Shown here piece by piece: positions 8,388 through 17,300 of a stretch of DNA of 45,390 nucleotides. Made by a program: the position numbers and the translations under genes. Origin of the DNA: RUG13091 sp963619935 (GTDB lineage: Bacteria; Bacillota_I; Bacilli_A; RFN20; CAG-826); NCBI GenBank assembly GCA_963619935.1, contig CAVEYA010000064.1, positions 1 through 45,390 of the forward strand, in the 5' to 3' direction. The first letter of the stretch is position 1. Every line of letters starts with the position of its first letter. The notes below the pieces were generated by a model. The model was not told where the DNA came from and searched no databases. It worked only from the letters and a program-made list of their open reading frames with translations.

Positions 8388-10049
8388 ATGAAATCTGTTA
8401 ACGGACAATCCCTTAAGCAAATGCTTATATCAGGATCAAATAATTTATATAATCACTATCCAGAAGTGGATGCTTTAAATGTTTTCCCAGTGCCTGATGG
8501 CGATACTGGTATGAACATGAATTTAACCATGACAAGTGGTTCAAAAGAAATTCAAAATCGTAGTGACTTAGATATCCATGAAATTGCGAAAGTATTCTCT
8601 CGTGGCTTATTAATGGGGGCAAGAGGAAACTCTGGTGTTATCACCAGTCAAATCTTCCGTGGCTTCGCTCAAGGCTTAGAAGGCAAAGAAGAAGTTAACG
8701 CAATTGAATTTGCGGATGCCTGGCAAAAAGGTGTTGAAGTCGCCTATAAAGCGGTTGTTAGACCTGTAGAAGGCACAATCTTAACAGTGATTAGAGAATC
8801 TAGCCAATATTTACATGATCATGTCAAAGAAAATATGACCATTGATAAAGCAATGGATTTATTAATTGAAGAAGCTAAAGCTTCTTTAAAGAGAACTCCT
8901 GAATTATTACCAATCTTAAAAGAAGTTGGTGTAGTTGATTCTGGCGGTCAAGGTTTAGTGAAAATCTTTGAAGGTATGCGTTTAGCAATTGCGGGTAACT
9001 TTGTGGAACGTAATCAAGCTACCGCGACCGATAAAGAAAATCCTCTTGTTGCCGCGGGAGCATCAATGGAAGATGAAGAATTTGGTTATTGTACTGAATT
9101 TATCATGTCTTTAGGACCTGATAGTGTGAAGAAAGTCTTTAATGAAAAAAGATTTACTAATATCTTAGCAAGCCATGGTAACTCCTTAGTCGTCGTGCGC
9201 GATGAAGATATTGTTAAGGTTCACGTGCACACAATGACTCCTGGTGTGGTCTTAAACTACGCTCAACAATTCGGTGAATTCTTAAAATTAAAAATTGAAA
9301 ATATGACCGAACAACATCACGCTTTAGAAACCGGCGCAACCGTAGAAGCTCATGTTGATTTAGTGGAAGAAAATAAACCAAAAGAGAAATACGCTATGAT
9401 CGCAGTTTCTTCTGGTGACGGATTAGATGAATTCTTCCGTGAAATTGGTATTACCGGTATTGTAAAAGGTGGTCAAACTATGAATCCATCTAGTGAAGAC
9501 TTCCTCTCTGCTATTAAGAAAGTGAATGCGGAAAATATTTATATTTTCCCAAATAACTCCAATATCGTGATGGCTGCTTCCCAAGCTTGTGAAATGGTAG
9601 AAGATAAAGATGTTCGTGTCTTTGTCATTCCAAGTAAAACAATTCCACAAGGCATTACAAGCGCAATTATGTTTAATCCAGAAGTTTCCCCTGAAGATAA
9701 CTTCAATGAAATGAAATCTGCTTTAAAGAATGTTAAGTCTGGCGAAATTACCTTTGCGATTAGAGACAGCGAAATTAATGGTGTTCAAGTACATAAAGAT
9801 GACTTCATTGGCATCATGGAAAAAGAAATTGTTGTCGATACAAAAAATAAAGAAGATGCTTTGTTTACATTATTAGATAAAATGATTGATGAAGATTCTT
9901 CCTTAATCACCTTAATCGTTGGTGCAGACATATCTGAAGAAGATGCAAACGCCTTAAGAGATAAAGTTAGCGAAAAATACAGCGACCTCGATATCGATGT
10001 GCATATGGGTCAACAACCAGTTTATTCATTCTTAGTAGGTGTTGAATAA
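8388..10049 (+). CDS. fakA: Fatty acid kinase catalytic subunit FakA (YloV, DAK2-type)
   Basis: FakA phosphorylates fatty acids held by a FakB carrier. The acyl-phosphate feeds PlsY, or PlsX in reverse, for phospholipid synthesis from external fatty acids. The 553-aa length equals B. subtilis YloV. The N-terminal DhaL-like ATP-binding domain (about 1-200) shows NVFPVPDGDTGMNM and ARGNSGVI; a middle linker and a C-terminal DegV-like-interacting region follow. There is no clear SD, so it is likely coupled to the upstream Gls24 gene 5 nt away. A terminator follows directly. No FakB (DegV) gene is visible. Together with a plsX that lacks fabD/fabG/acpP neighbours, this points to a salvage-leaning lipid supply (inference). 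Confidence 0.93.
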   Translation: MKSVNGQSLKQMLISGSNNLYNHYPEVDALNVFPVPDGDTGMNMNLTMTSGSKEIQNRSDLDIHEIAKVFSRGLLMGARGNSGVITSQIFRGFAQGLEGKEEVNAIEFADAWQKGVEVAYKAVVRPVEGTILTVIRESSQYLHDHVKENMTIDKAMDLLIEEAKASLKRTPELLPILKEVGVVDSGGQGLVKIFEGMRLAIAGNFVERNQATATDKENPLVAAGASMEDEEFGYCTEFIMSLGPDSVKKVFNEKRFTNILASHGNSLVVVRDEDIVKVHVHTMTPGVVLNYAQQFGEFLKLKIENMTEQHHALETGATVEAHVDLVEENKPKEKYAMIAVSSGDGLDEFFREIGITGIVKGGQTMNPSSEDFLSAIKKVNAENIYIFPNNSNIVMAASQACEMVEDKDVRVFVIPSKTIPQGITSAIMFNPEVSPEDNFNEMKSALKNVKSGEITFAIRDSEINGVQVHKDDFIGIMEKEIVVDTKNKEDALFTLLDKMIDEDSSLITLIVGADISEEDANALRDKVSEKYSDLDIDVHMGQQPVYSFLVGVE

Positions 10050-10065
10050 AGATTAATATAGTGAG

Positions 10066-10095
10066 AAAATGGCAAATCATTGATTTGCTATTTTT
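10066..10095 (+). terminator. Rho-independent terminator after fakA
   Basis: GCAAAT (10072-10077) pairs with ATTTGC (10083-10088), extended by flanking A/T pairs, and is followed by TATTTTTC. The 3' arm also carries the predicted -35 of recG. Confidence 0.8.
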
Positions 10096-10113
10096 CTTTA
10101 TAACTTGAATAAT
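10085..10113 (+). promoter_or_regulatory. Putative recG promoter giving a leaderless mRNA
   Basis: TTGCTA (10085-10090), a 17-bp spacer, then AATAAT (10108-10113). The expected start site is 7 nt past the -10, at 10120, which is the A of the recG ATG. The -35 lies inside the fakA terminator. No SD is present before the ATG. Confidence 0.45.
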
Positions 10114-10119
10114 AAATAT

Positions 10120-12120
10120 ATGGATAAGTTAACTAAATCCCCACGTTTAAATAAATTACTTTACCAAATGGGTATTTTTAATAATTATCAAGTAATTGAA
10201 CATTTACCCAAAAGGTACGATAACCTTTCCTACACAGGTGAAAGAAATTTAAATGACAAACAAAGAGTAGTGTTATTAGGTAAAGTTATTTCATTACCAA
10301 AAGTAGTACAAGCAAAAAAGCTCACTGTAGTCACTTTTGATTTTATGACGGTCAATAAGTCATATTTCCGTATTGTGGCCTTCAATCGGCCTTATTTAGG
10401 CAAATCTATTGATTTAGTGAACGATTACACCCTTGTTGGAACCTATAATTTAAAAAGAAATGAAATTGATTTAGTGAATATTTATAAAGGGGAGATTCCT
10501 TTAGAAGAGAGAATTAAACCGATTTATAATTTACCTTCTGATTATCCAAATCATCTATTTTCTCATTTAGTAAAAAAGTCATTAACTGAATTAGAAGGTA
10601 AAATTTTTACCTCTATTCCTTATGTCTATTTAAATAAATATCGTTTAGTGAAAAAAGAAGTCGCGATGAATTGGGCTCATTTTCCCACAAACTTTGAACA
10701 AGTCAGACAAGCATTAAGACATTTAAAATATGAAGAAGCATTATTATTCTCTTTAAAGAATCAAATTATTCGCGAAGAAAATAAATCTTTAGCGAAGATT
10801 AAAAAAGAACCGATTGATTTATCTATCTGTAAACCATTTTTAGATAATTTGCCTTATTCTTTGACTGATGATCAAAAAGTGGCTTGTGATGAAATTATTA
10901 ATGATATGAATCAATCTTCTTTAATGTATCGTTTATTACAAGGGGATGTAGGAACTGGTAAGACACTTGTGTCTTTCATTTGCTTATATGCAAATTATAT
11001 TCGCGGAGACCAAGGAGCTTTAATGGCGCCTACTGACGCTTTAGCAAGACAACATTATCAAAACGCTTTAGAAATGTTTAATGACACTAAAATTAGGATT
11101 GCTTTATTACTTGGCTCAACTCCGAACAGTGAGAAAAAACAAATTTATCAAGATTTAGAAGATGGCACGATTGATATTGTGATAGGGACTCACGCTTTAT
11201 TTTCTAAATCTGTTAACTATTCTTCTTTAGGTCTAGCAATTATTGATGAGCAACATCGTTTTGGTGTAAACCAAAGAGTAATGCTAGCAAATAAGGGTGA
11301 ACACGCAGATTTATTAATGATGTCCGCAACTCCTATTCCAAGAAGCTTAGCGTTAACTTTATATGGTGATTTAGATATTTCTACATTAACTAGTTTTCCT
11401 GGTAAGAAAAGATTAGTGACCACTGAGATAGTAGAATCAAACGATCAAAAAATATATGACACGATTGATGAATCCTTAAAAGAAAATAGACAAGTTTATA
11501 TTGTTGCACCTTTAATTGATTATCACGAAGATGAACGATATTCTGTGGAACAATTATTTGCGAGATTTGCTCTTAAATATAAAGGTAAAGTAGGTTTATT
11601 ACATGGTAGAATGAAAGTTGAAGAAAAAGAAAACGCTTTAGCTAAATTCTATAGTGGAGAACTACCTATTTTAGTCTCCACACCAGTTATTGAAGTTGGG
11701 ATTGATGTAAAAAAGGCAAACACGATGGTTATCTATGATGCTTCTAGTTTTGGCCTAGCCTCACTTCACCAATTACGAGGACGTATTGGTAGAGATGGTA
11801 GCAAAGCCCATTGTTTATTAACAATGGATGAAGATTGTGACGAAGCTAAAGAGCGTTTAAATATTTTAGTAAATAGTGAAGATGGCTTTAAAATTGCGGA
11901 AGAAGATATGAAATTACGTGGGCCAGGTGAATTAACAGGAGTAAAACAGTCTGGTTTACCAAATTTCTCATTCTTAAATATTATTAATGACTATAAAGTT
12001 TTTGTTGTTGCCAGAGACGACGCAAAAGAGATTTTGAAGGATAAAAATAATAAATATTATTCTTGGATTATTAATAAAGCTAAATTAGATATTACAAATA
12101 GTCCTTCTATTAAGGGATAA
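10120..12120 (+). CDS. recG: ATP-dependent DNA helicase RecG
   Basis: RecG remodels stalled replication forks and Holliday junctions. It has 666 aa from this start, close to the usual ~680. An N-terminal OB/wedge domain (about 50-150) precedes two helicase domains. Motifs: LLQGDVGTGKT (Walker A), IIDEQHRFGV (motif II), MSATPIPRSLA (motif III) and LHQLRGRIGRDG (motif VI). ATG 10120 is chosen over an in-frame TTG at 10105 because a promoter places the mRNA start at 10120; neither start has a good SD. RecG sits before plsX as in Bacillus, but fapR, normally between them, is missing. It is separated from fakA by a terminator, so it is probably its own transcription unit. Confidence 0.93.
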   Translation: MDKLTKSPRLNKLLYQMGIFNNYQVIEHLPKRYDNLSYTGERNLNDKQRVVLLGKVISLPKVVQAKKLTVVTFDFMTVNKSYFRIVAFNRPYLGKSIDLVNDYTLVGTYNLKRNEIDLVNIYKGEIPLEERIKPIYNLPSDYPNHLFSHLVKKSLTELEGKIFTSIPYVYLNKYRLVKKEVAMNWAHFPTNFEQVRQALRHLKYEEALLFSLKNQIIREENKSLAKIKKEPIDLSICKPFLDNLPYSLTDDQKVACDEIINDMNQSSLMYRLLQGDVGTGKTLVSFICLYANYIRGDQGALMAPTDALARQHYQNALEMFNDTKIRIALLLGSTPNSEKKQIYQDLEDGTIDIVIGTHALFSKSVNYSSLGLAIIDEQHRFGVNQRVMLANKGEHADLLMMSATPIPRSLALTLYGDLDISTLTSFPGKKRLVTTEIVESNDQKIYDTIDESLKENRQVYIVAPLIDYHEDERYSVEQLFARFALKYKGKVGLLHGRMKVEEKENALAKFYSGELPILVSTPVIEVGIDVKKANTMVIYDASSFGLASLHQLRGRIGRDGSKAHCLLTMDEDCDEAKERLNILVNSEDGFKIAEEDMKLRGPGELTGVKQSGLPNFSFLNIINDYKVFVVARDDAKEILKDKNNKYYSWIINKAKLDITNSPSIKG

Positions 12121-12130
12121 TACATTTTAC

Positions 12131-12148
12131 AAAACAATAAATTGTTTT
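12131..12148. promoter_or_regulatory. Palindrome overlapping the plsX -35
   Basis: AAAACAAT (12131-12138) and ATTGTTTT (12141-12148) form a perfect 8-bp inverted repeat with a 2-nt centre. It overlaps the predicted plsX -35 and has no T-tract, so it looks like an operator rather than a terminator. Which regulator binds it is unknown. Confidence 0.45.
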
Positions 12149-12171
12149 AGATAGCGTATCAATGATACAAT
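12142..12171 (+). promoter_or_regulatory. Putative promoter for plsX-rnc-ftsY-ylxM-ffh
   Basis: TTGTTT (12142-12147), an 18-bp spacer and TACAAT (12166-12171), with an expected start near 12178. The following genes overlap or abut, so this may drive the whole plsX-ffh run. Confidence 0.5.
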
Positions 12172-12190
12172 ACTTAGCGAGGTATTTACT

Positions 12191-13171
12191 ATGTTAAAAA
12201 TTGTTGTTGATGCGATGGGTGGAGATTTAGGCTCCAGCGCAGTCGTTGATGGTGTATTAGCCTTTTTAAAAGAAAATCATGATGTGGAAATTACCGCAGT
12301 TGGTAAAAAAGAAGAATTAACTGCATTAGAAAATAAATGCCGTATTATTGACGCTCCTGATATTGTTCCTATGGAAGCAGGAGCTTTAGAAGTTATGAGA
12401 ATGAAAAATTCTTCTATGATGGTGGCTATTAAAACAATGAAAGAAGAAGGACTAGACGCTGTTGTTTCTTGTGGCTCCACTGGTGGATTTTTAAGTGCTT
12501 CAACAATTAATTTAAAAATGATTCCTGGCGTGAAAAGAGCAGCTTTAGTTGCTCCTTTCCCAACCCAAATTAAAGGCAAGAAAGTTGTTATTCTTGATAT
12601 TGGAGCAAATAACGAAAACTCACCTGAAGAATTAGTACAATTTGCCTTAATGGGTAAGCTATATAGCGAAAGCGTTTATGGCGTTAAAGAACCAAAGGTT
12701 TATTTATTAAGCAATGGGGCAGAAGAAGGTAAAGGCGCTCCAGAAGTTAAAGAAGCTTATAAGCTATTAAAAGAAAATAATTTCCCTGGATTTATGGGAA
12801 ACATTGAAGCACGTTATGCCTTAAATGGTGAAGCGGATGTCGTTGTAGCGGATGGCTTTACAGGCAATGTGTTTTTAAAATCTTCCGAAGGAATTGCTAA
12901 AATTATGTCTTCTATGATGAAGAAAGCTTTTAAGCAAAATCTATGGACTAAGTTAGGCTATCTCCATGTTAAAAAAGGTATCAAAGAAATGAGCGACACA
13001 ATGGATTATAAACACACTGGTGGGGCAATGCTCCTTGGTGTGAATGGTGTGGTTGTTAAAGCTCATGGCAGTTCCAATGGCCAAGCCTTTAAATGCGCCT
13101 TAGATGTTGCAAAAAAATTAGCAATTAATGATGTTGCTAATAAGATAAAGAAGGGCCTCGCAAATGAGTAA
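12191..13171 (+). CDS. plsX: Phosphate acyltransferase PlsX
   Basis: PlsX interconverts acyl-ACP and acyl-phosphate, the acyl donor for PlsY in phosphatidic acid synthesis. It is a peripheral membrane protein. The 326-aa length is typical. It starts with the family hallmark VVDAMGGDLGSSAVVDGVLAF and contains SCGSTGGFLSAS, LDIGANNENSPEELVQFALMG and VVADGFTGNVFLKSSEG. The SD is GAGGT at 12179-12183. It overlaps rnc by 8 nt. In Bacillus plsX is followed by fabD, fabG and acpP; none is present between plsX and rnc here, nor elsewhere in the window. Confidence 0.95.
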   Translation: MLKIVVDAMGGDLGSSAVVDGVLAFLKENHDVEITAVGKKEELTALENKCRIIDAPDIVPMEAGALEVMRMKNSSMMVAIKTMKEEGLDAVVSCGSTGGFLSASTINLKMIPGVKRAALVAPFPTQIKGKKVVILDIGANNENSPEELVQFALMGKLYSESVYGVKEPKVYLLSNGAEEGKGAPEVKEAYKLLKENNFPGFMGNIEARYALNGEADVVVADGFTGNVFLKSSEGIAKIMSSMMKKAFKQNLWTKLGYLHVKKGIKEMSDTMDYKHTGGAMLLGVNGVVVKAHGSSNGQAFKCALDVAKKLAINDVANKIKKGLANE

Positions 13172-13847
13172 TTTAGCGGAATTAGAAAAAGTATTAGGAA
13201 TTAAAATCCATAATGAAGTTCTTTATGAACTTGCTTTAACTCATCCTTCAAATAACGCAGATGCTAATACGAAACACCGTGATTATGAAAGATTAGAATT
13301 CATGGGCGATGCAGTCCTTGGATATGTTTCGGCAGATTTGATTTTTAAATCTCGACCAGAGATGGATCAAGGTTTAATGAGTAAATTAAGAAGTTATTTA
13401 GTTAAATCTCATTCTTTAGCGGAATACGCTAGACAAATAGATCTAGCCCGTTTTATTAAAACGGGACATTCATTGAACACTGCTAATATTTTTGCGAGTG
13501 ATAAAATCTTAGAAGATGTTTTTGAAGCTTTAATAGGTGCTATTTATTTAGATTTAGGTATTGAAGTTGCTTATAAATATATTGAGCGTTTTTTAAAGGA
13601 TGATGTTAAAAATACAAAAGTGGAAGATTTAACGGATTGTAAATCTCGTTTACAAGAAGAAATGCAATCTGAATATCGTGATAGTGTGCATTATGTTTTA
13701 ATTGGTCAATCAGGCCCTGCTCATGATCGCACTTTTGAAGTTAATGTAATGTTTAATGATATTGTTTTAGCTTCAGGCAAAGGCAAAAGCAAAAAAGCTG
13801 CAGAAGAAGAAGCGGCAAGAAATGCTTTAGCGAAAAGGAGCGTGTAA
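13164..13847 (+). CDS. rnc: Ribonuclease III
   Basis: RNase III cleaves double-stranded RNA and processes pre-rRNA. The 227-aa protein has the signature ERLEFMGDAVLGYVSADLIF and a second acidic site in EDVFEALIGAIYLD (residues about 115-130). A double-stranded RNA-binding domain at about 155-225 ends with GKGKSKKAAEEEAARNAL. The start overlaps the end of plsX, and the stop overlaps the ftsY start as TAATG. The smc gene, normally between rnc and ftsY in Bacillus, is absent from this position. Confidence 0.96.
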   Translation: MSNLAELEKVLGIKIHNEVLYELALTHPSNNADANTKHRDYERLEFMGDAVLGYVSADLIFKSRPEMDQGLMSKLRSYLVKSHSLAEYARQIDLARFIKTGHSLNTANIFASDKILEDVFEALIGAIYLDLGIEVAYKYIERFLKDDVKNTKVEDLTDCKSRLQEEMQSEYRDSVHYVLIGQSGPAHDRTFEVNVMFNDIVLASGKGKSKKAAEEEAARNALAKRSV

Positions 13848-14818
13848 TGGGTTTAATATCATTTTTAAAAAGCAAATTTGCGAAAAAAGATACTGAGACT
13901 GCAAAATATTCTAACGGGATGGAAAAATCACGGAAGAATTTTTCTAGTAAATTAAAAAATCTTTCTAGTCGTTATAAAACGGTTAACCAAGAATATTTTG
14001 ATGAGTTAGAACAAATCTTAATTGAATCTGACGCTGGTATAAATTTTACTTTGAATATCATTGAAGAAGTTTTAGAAAGAAGTAAAAAAGAACATATTAC
14101 CGATCCTAAAACTATTAATGAAATTTTGGTCGATAGAATGTTTATTGGCTATGCCGAAAAGGGTGATATTCAAAATGAAATTTCTTTCAAAGAAGGAACA
14201 CCTACAGTTTTACTGGTTGTTGGCGTTAATGGGGTTGGTAAAACTACCACGATAGCAAAATTAGCTAAAAGGTATTTAGACCAGCATAAAAAAGTAATGC
14301 TTGTTGCTGCCGATACATTTAGAGCGGGAGCAGTTGAACAATTAACTGTTTGGGCAAATCGATTAAAGATTGATATTGTATCAGGGGCTAATGAAGCTGA
14401 TCCAGCTAGTGTTGCTTTTGATGGAGTAAAAAGAGCTAAACAAGAAAATTGTGATTTAGTGATTATTGACACTGCTGGTAGACTCCAAACTAAAGCTAAC
14501 TTAATGGCAGAATTGGCCAAAATTAAAAGAGTTATCTCTAAAGAGATAGAAGGTGCCCCACAAGAAACTTTCTTAATTATTGATGCAACGACTGGTCAAA
14601 ATGGTGTTTTACAAGCAAAAGCCTTTGCGGAAGTTACTGACTTAACCGGTGTTGTGATTACTAAAATGGATGGCACTAGTAAAGGCGGTATTATTCTTGC
14701 AATCCGTGATGAACTAGGAGTGCCGGTGCGTTTTATTGGCTTAGGCGAAAAAATGGATGATTTAACTGAATTTGATTTGGATAAATATCTCTATGGACTA
14801 TGTGTGGAGGATGAATAA
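13847..14818 (+). CDS. ftsY: Signal recognition particle receptor FtsY
   Basis: FtsY is the membrane-associated GTPase that receives ribosome-SRP complexes and docks them at the Sec translocon. The 323-aa protein has the N domain (about 20-95) and the G domain with VVGVNGVGKTTTIAKLA (P-loop), AADTFRAGAVEQL, IIDTAGRLQ, TKMDGTSKGG and GLGEKMDDLTEFD. The acidic A domain of proteobacterial FtsY is missing, as is usual in Firmicutes. Its SD AAGGAG lies at the end of rnc. It overlaps rnc by 1 nt and ylxM by 1 nt, so the SRP genes ftsY-ylxM-ffh form one tightly coupled set. Confidence 0.96.
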   Translation: MGLISFLKSKFAKKDTETAKYSNGMEKSRKNFSSKLKNLSSRYKTVNQEYFDELEQILIESDAGINFTLNIIEEVLERSKKEHITDPKTINEILVDRMFIGYAEKGDIQNEISFKEGTPTVLLVVGVNGVGKTTTIAKLAKRYLDQHKKVMLVAADTFRAGAVEQLTVWANRLKIDIVSGANEADPASVAFDGVKRAKQENCDLVIIDTAGRLQTKANLMAELAKIKRVISKEIEGAPQETFLIIDATTGQNGVLQAKAFAEVTDLTGVVITKMDGTSKGGIILAIRDELGVPVRFIGLGEKMDDLTEFDLDKYLYGLCVEDE

Positions 14819-15144
14819 TGGCAAACTCATTAGAAACCACTCTCAAATATTCTGATTTATTGCTTCTTTATCAAAATCTCTTATCGGATACCCAAAAAGA
14901 AATATTGGATGATTATTTCTCATATAATCTTTCCATCAGTGAAATTGCCGAAAATCGTGAAATTTCTCGTTCTGCAGTTGAAGACGCAATTAAGAAAGGC
15001 AAAAAGAAACTTGATCAAATTGAAAAAGAAATTGGCAATTTACAAGTTTTAAATATTATTTATCAAATGAAAAGTGATGCTACTGATGAAAAAGTCATTG
15101 CATCCTTAGAAGAAATAGAAAGGATTATGAAACATGGCATTTGA
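14818..15144 (+). CDS. ylxM: YlxM, SRP-associated helix-turn-helix protein
   Basis: A 108-aa UPF0122/YlxM protein. The core is a sigma-70 region-4-like helix-turn-helix: LSDTQKEILDDYFSYNLSIS, then AENREISRSAVEDAIKKGKKKL. In streptococci YlxM binds the SRP particle and modulates its GTPase; it is always next to ffh. It starts by a TAATG overlap with ftsY and overlaps ffh by 11 nt. It ends in TGA, one of only two TGA stops in the window, and this base triplet falls inside the ffh start region. Confidence 0.92.
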   Translation: MANSLETTLKYSDLLLLYQNLLSDTQKEILDDYFSYNLSISEIAENREISRSAVEDAIKKGKKKLDQIEKEIGNLQVLNIIYQMKSDATDEKVIASLEEIERIMKHGI

Positions 15145-16498
15145 ATCCTTAAGTGATAAATTATCACTCATATTTAAAAAAATCCGTGGTCAGGCTCGTT
15201 TAACTGAGAGCAACATGGAAGACATGCTTAAAGAAATTCGTGTTGCTTTATTAGAGGCTGATGTTAACTACAAAGTAGTTAAAGAATTCACAAATAATGT
15301 GCGCGAAAAAGCATTAGGACAGGATGTTTTAGGCAAATTAAACCCTTCCCAAATGTTAGTGGGAATCGTACATGATGAATTAGTAGATTTATTAGGTAGC
15401 ACTGATAGTGAAATTCATTATCAAAACAACCGCCCAACAGTCATTATGATGGTAGGTTTACAAGGTTCTGGTAAAACCACCAGTACTGGTAAACTTGCCT
15501 ATTTAATGAAAAATAAATTACATAAGAAAGTACTTTTAGCTGCTGGTGACATTTATCGTCCAGCCGCTATTGAGCAATTAGATCAAATTGCGAAAAGTGT
15601 CGGAGTTGATTTAGTTAATTTAGGTACTAAAATATCTCCTGTAGAAATTGCAAAAAAAGCAAAAGAAAAAGCATTTAATGAACATTATGACGTTTTAATT
15701 ATTGATACTGCAGGTCGTTTACAAATTGATGAGCAGTTAATGCAAGAACTAAATGATATTAAAGATGCTGTAAGTCCTGATGAAATTTTACTTTTAATCG
15801 ATGCTATGGCAGGTCAAGACGCTGTTAATGTAGCAAATACATTTAATGAAAAATTGGCTTTAACTGGTGCAATTATGTCTAAGTTAGATGGTGACGCACG
15901 TGGTGGTGCAGCTTTATCTATTAGACATATGACTGGTGTCCCTATTAAATTCTCTGGTTTAGGTGAAAAAGTATCTGATTTAGATGTTTTCCATCCTGAT
16001 AGAATGGCAGACCGTATTCTTGGTATGGGTGATGTCGTTACATTAGTGGAAAAAGTCAAAGAAGAAATCGATGAAAAAGAAGCACGTAAAGCCGCCAGCA
16101 AGATGATGTCTGGTAAATTCGACTTAGACGATATGCTTAGTAATATGCGCAAAGTACAAAAAATGGGTTCTTTAGGTGGCTTGCTTAAACTTATTCCAGG
16201 TATGCCAAAAGTATCCCCTGAACAACAAGCTGCAGCAGAAAAACAAATGAAAGATTTTGAAACTATCATTAATTCTATGACAAAACAAGAAAAGGCCAAT
16301 CCGGAAATACTAAAATATTCCCGTAAGCAAAGAATTGCTAATGGTAGTGGTAAAACGGTGGCAGATGTTAATAAAGTTTTAAAGAAATTTGAACAAATGC
16401 AACAAATGATGAAACAAATGGAAGCCTATAAGAAAAGCGGACGTGTTCCTCCAGGAGGTCTCGGCGGTATGGGAGGAATGGGCGGATTCCCAATGTAA
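15134..16498 (+). CDS. ffh: Signal recognition particle protein Ffh (SRP54)
   Basis: Ffh binds signal peptides of nascent membrane and secreted proteins with SRP RNA and delivers them to FtsY. The 454-aa protein has the N domain (1-90), the G domain with MVGLQGSGKTTSTGKLA, AAGDIYRPAAIEQL, IIDTAGRLQ, SKLDGDARGGAALSI and GLGEKVSDLDVFHPDR, and a Met-rich M domain from about 300. The C terminus is Gly/Met-rich (GGLGGMGGMGGFPM), as in Firmicute Ffh. It overlaps ylxM by 11 nt. Its 3' end faces the convergent trmD gene, with a shared terminator between. Confidence 0.97.
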   Translation: MAFESLSDKLSLIFKKIRGQARLTESNMEDMLKEIRVALLEADVNYKVVKEFTNNVREKALGQDVLGKLNPSQMLVGIVHDELVDLLGSTDSEIHYQNNRPTVIMMVGLQGSGKTTSTGKLAYLMKNKLHKKVLLAAGDIYRPAAIEQLDQIAKSVGVDLVNLGTKISPVEIAKKAKEKAFNEHYDVLIIDTAGRLQIDEQLMQELNDIKDAVSPDEILLLIDAMAGQDAVNVANTFNEKLALTGAIMSKLDGDARGGAALSIRHMTGVPIKFSGLGEKVSDLDVFHPDRMADRILGMGDVVTLVEKVKEEIDEKEARKAASKMMSGKFDLDDMLSNMRKVQKMGSLGGLLKLIPGMPKVSPEQQAAAEKQMKDFETIINSMTKQEKANPEILKYSRKQRIANGSGKTVADVNKVLKKFEQMQQMMKQMEAYKKSGRVPPGGLGGMGGMGGFPM

Positions 16499-16533
16499 AA
16501 AAATAGAGAGGAATTTAACCTCTCTTTTATTTT
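16499..16533. terminator. Bidirectional terminator between ffh and trmD
   Basis: AGAGAGG (16505-16511) pairs with CCTCTCT (16519-16525) around AATTTAA. A T-rich run follows on the plus strand and an A-run precedes it, giving a U-tract on the minus transcript as well. It therefore serves both convergent units. Confidence 0.88.
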
Positions 16534-17300
16534 ATGAACTTATGACCTTTTTCAATTGCTTTCTTTTCCCAATCAGGAGACTCATCATTTCCTAATTCTT
16601 TTAATAATTTTTGATCTTCTTTGGTAAGTTTATATTTTTCAAATAAGTCAGGCCGATTTTCTTTTGTTAATTTTAAGGACTGTTTTTGTCTCCATTTATT
16701 AATCGCTGTGTGATTTCCTGAATAAAGAATATCTGGTATCTTATCGCCATTAAAATCAAATGGTTCTGTATATTGAGGATATTCTAATAATCCATTTTCA
16801 AATGATTCTTCTTTTGTGGATTCGTTAGAAATCGCTCCATCAATTAAGCGGATGATGGAATCAGATATTGCCATTGCTCCTATTTCTCCACCAGTAAGTA
16901 TGTAGTCCCCAATAGAAACTTGTTCATCAACATATTTATTGACTCTTTCGTCAATTCCTTCATAATGGCCACATAAAATAATTAAATCTTGCACATTTTC
17001 TTTGTAAAAGTGTGCTTTTTCTTGGCTATAAGTCTTGCCTCGTGGGGATAAAAGAATAGTGTGAGACTCTGGAGTTTTGACAGCATTTAAGCAATCAATG
17101 ATTGGTTGGCATTTCATAATTAAGCCAGCTCCTCCACCCACTGGAGGATTATCAACACGACCGTATTTATCCTTTGTGTAATCACGGATATTAATGATTT
17201 TAATTTCAACAACATTTTTACTCACTGCTCTTTTAATTATTGAGTTAGTGAGAAAACCATCAAACATTTCAGGGAATAAAGTTAGAATAGTTATTTTCAT
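16527..17300 (-). CDS. trmD: tRNA (guanine37-N1)-methyltransferase TrmD
   Basis: TrmD methylates G37 of tRNAs that read CNN codons (Leu, Pro, Arg), which prevents +1 frameshifting. The 257-aa SPOUT-fold protein has the knot motifs VGGGAGLIMKCQPI, LSPRGKTYSQEKA and CGHYEGIDERV, then SIGDYILTGGE. The C-terminal domain is slightly longer than the usual ~245 aa. It overlaps rimM by 4 nt (ATGA) with a good SD (GGAGGGT) inside rimM. It lies on the minus strand, opposite to ffh and rplS. All three tRNAs in this window (Pro, Leu, Arg) are of the decoding class TrmD acts on. Confidence 0.96.
   Translation of the reverse strand: MKITILTLFPEMFDGFLTNSIIKRAVSKNVVEIKIINIRDYTKDKYGRVDNPPVGGGAGLIMKCQPIIDCLNAVKTPESHTILLSPRGKTYSQEKAHFYKENVQDLIILCGHYEGIDERVNKYVDEQVSIGDYILTGGEIGAMAISDSIIRLIDGAISNESTKEESFENGLLEYPQYTEPFDFNGDKIPDILYSGNHTAINKWRQKQSLKLTKENRPDLFEKYKLTKEDQKLLKELGNDESPDWEKKAIEKGHKFIK

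Noticed and set aside
14170..14520. 116-aa minus-strand open frame within ftsY
   Set aside because: Antisense to the conserved G domain of FtsY; composition is that expected of a reversed coding frame.
15814..16299. 161-aa minus-strand open frame within ffh
   Set aside because: It is antisense to the conserved Ffh coding sequence, has no SD and no recognisable domain.
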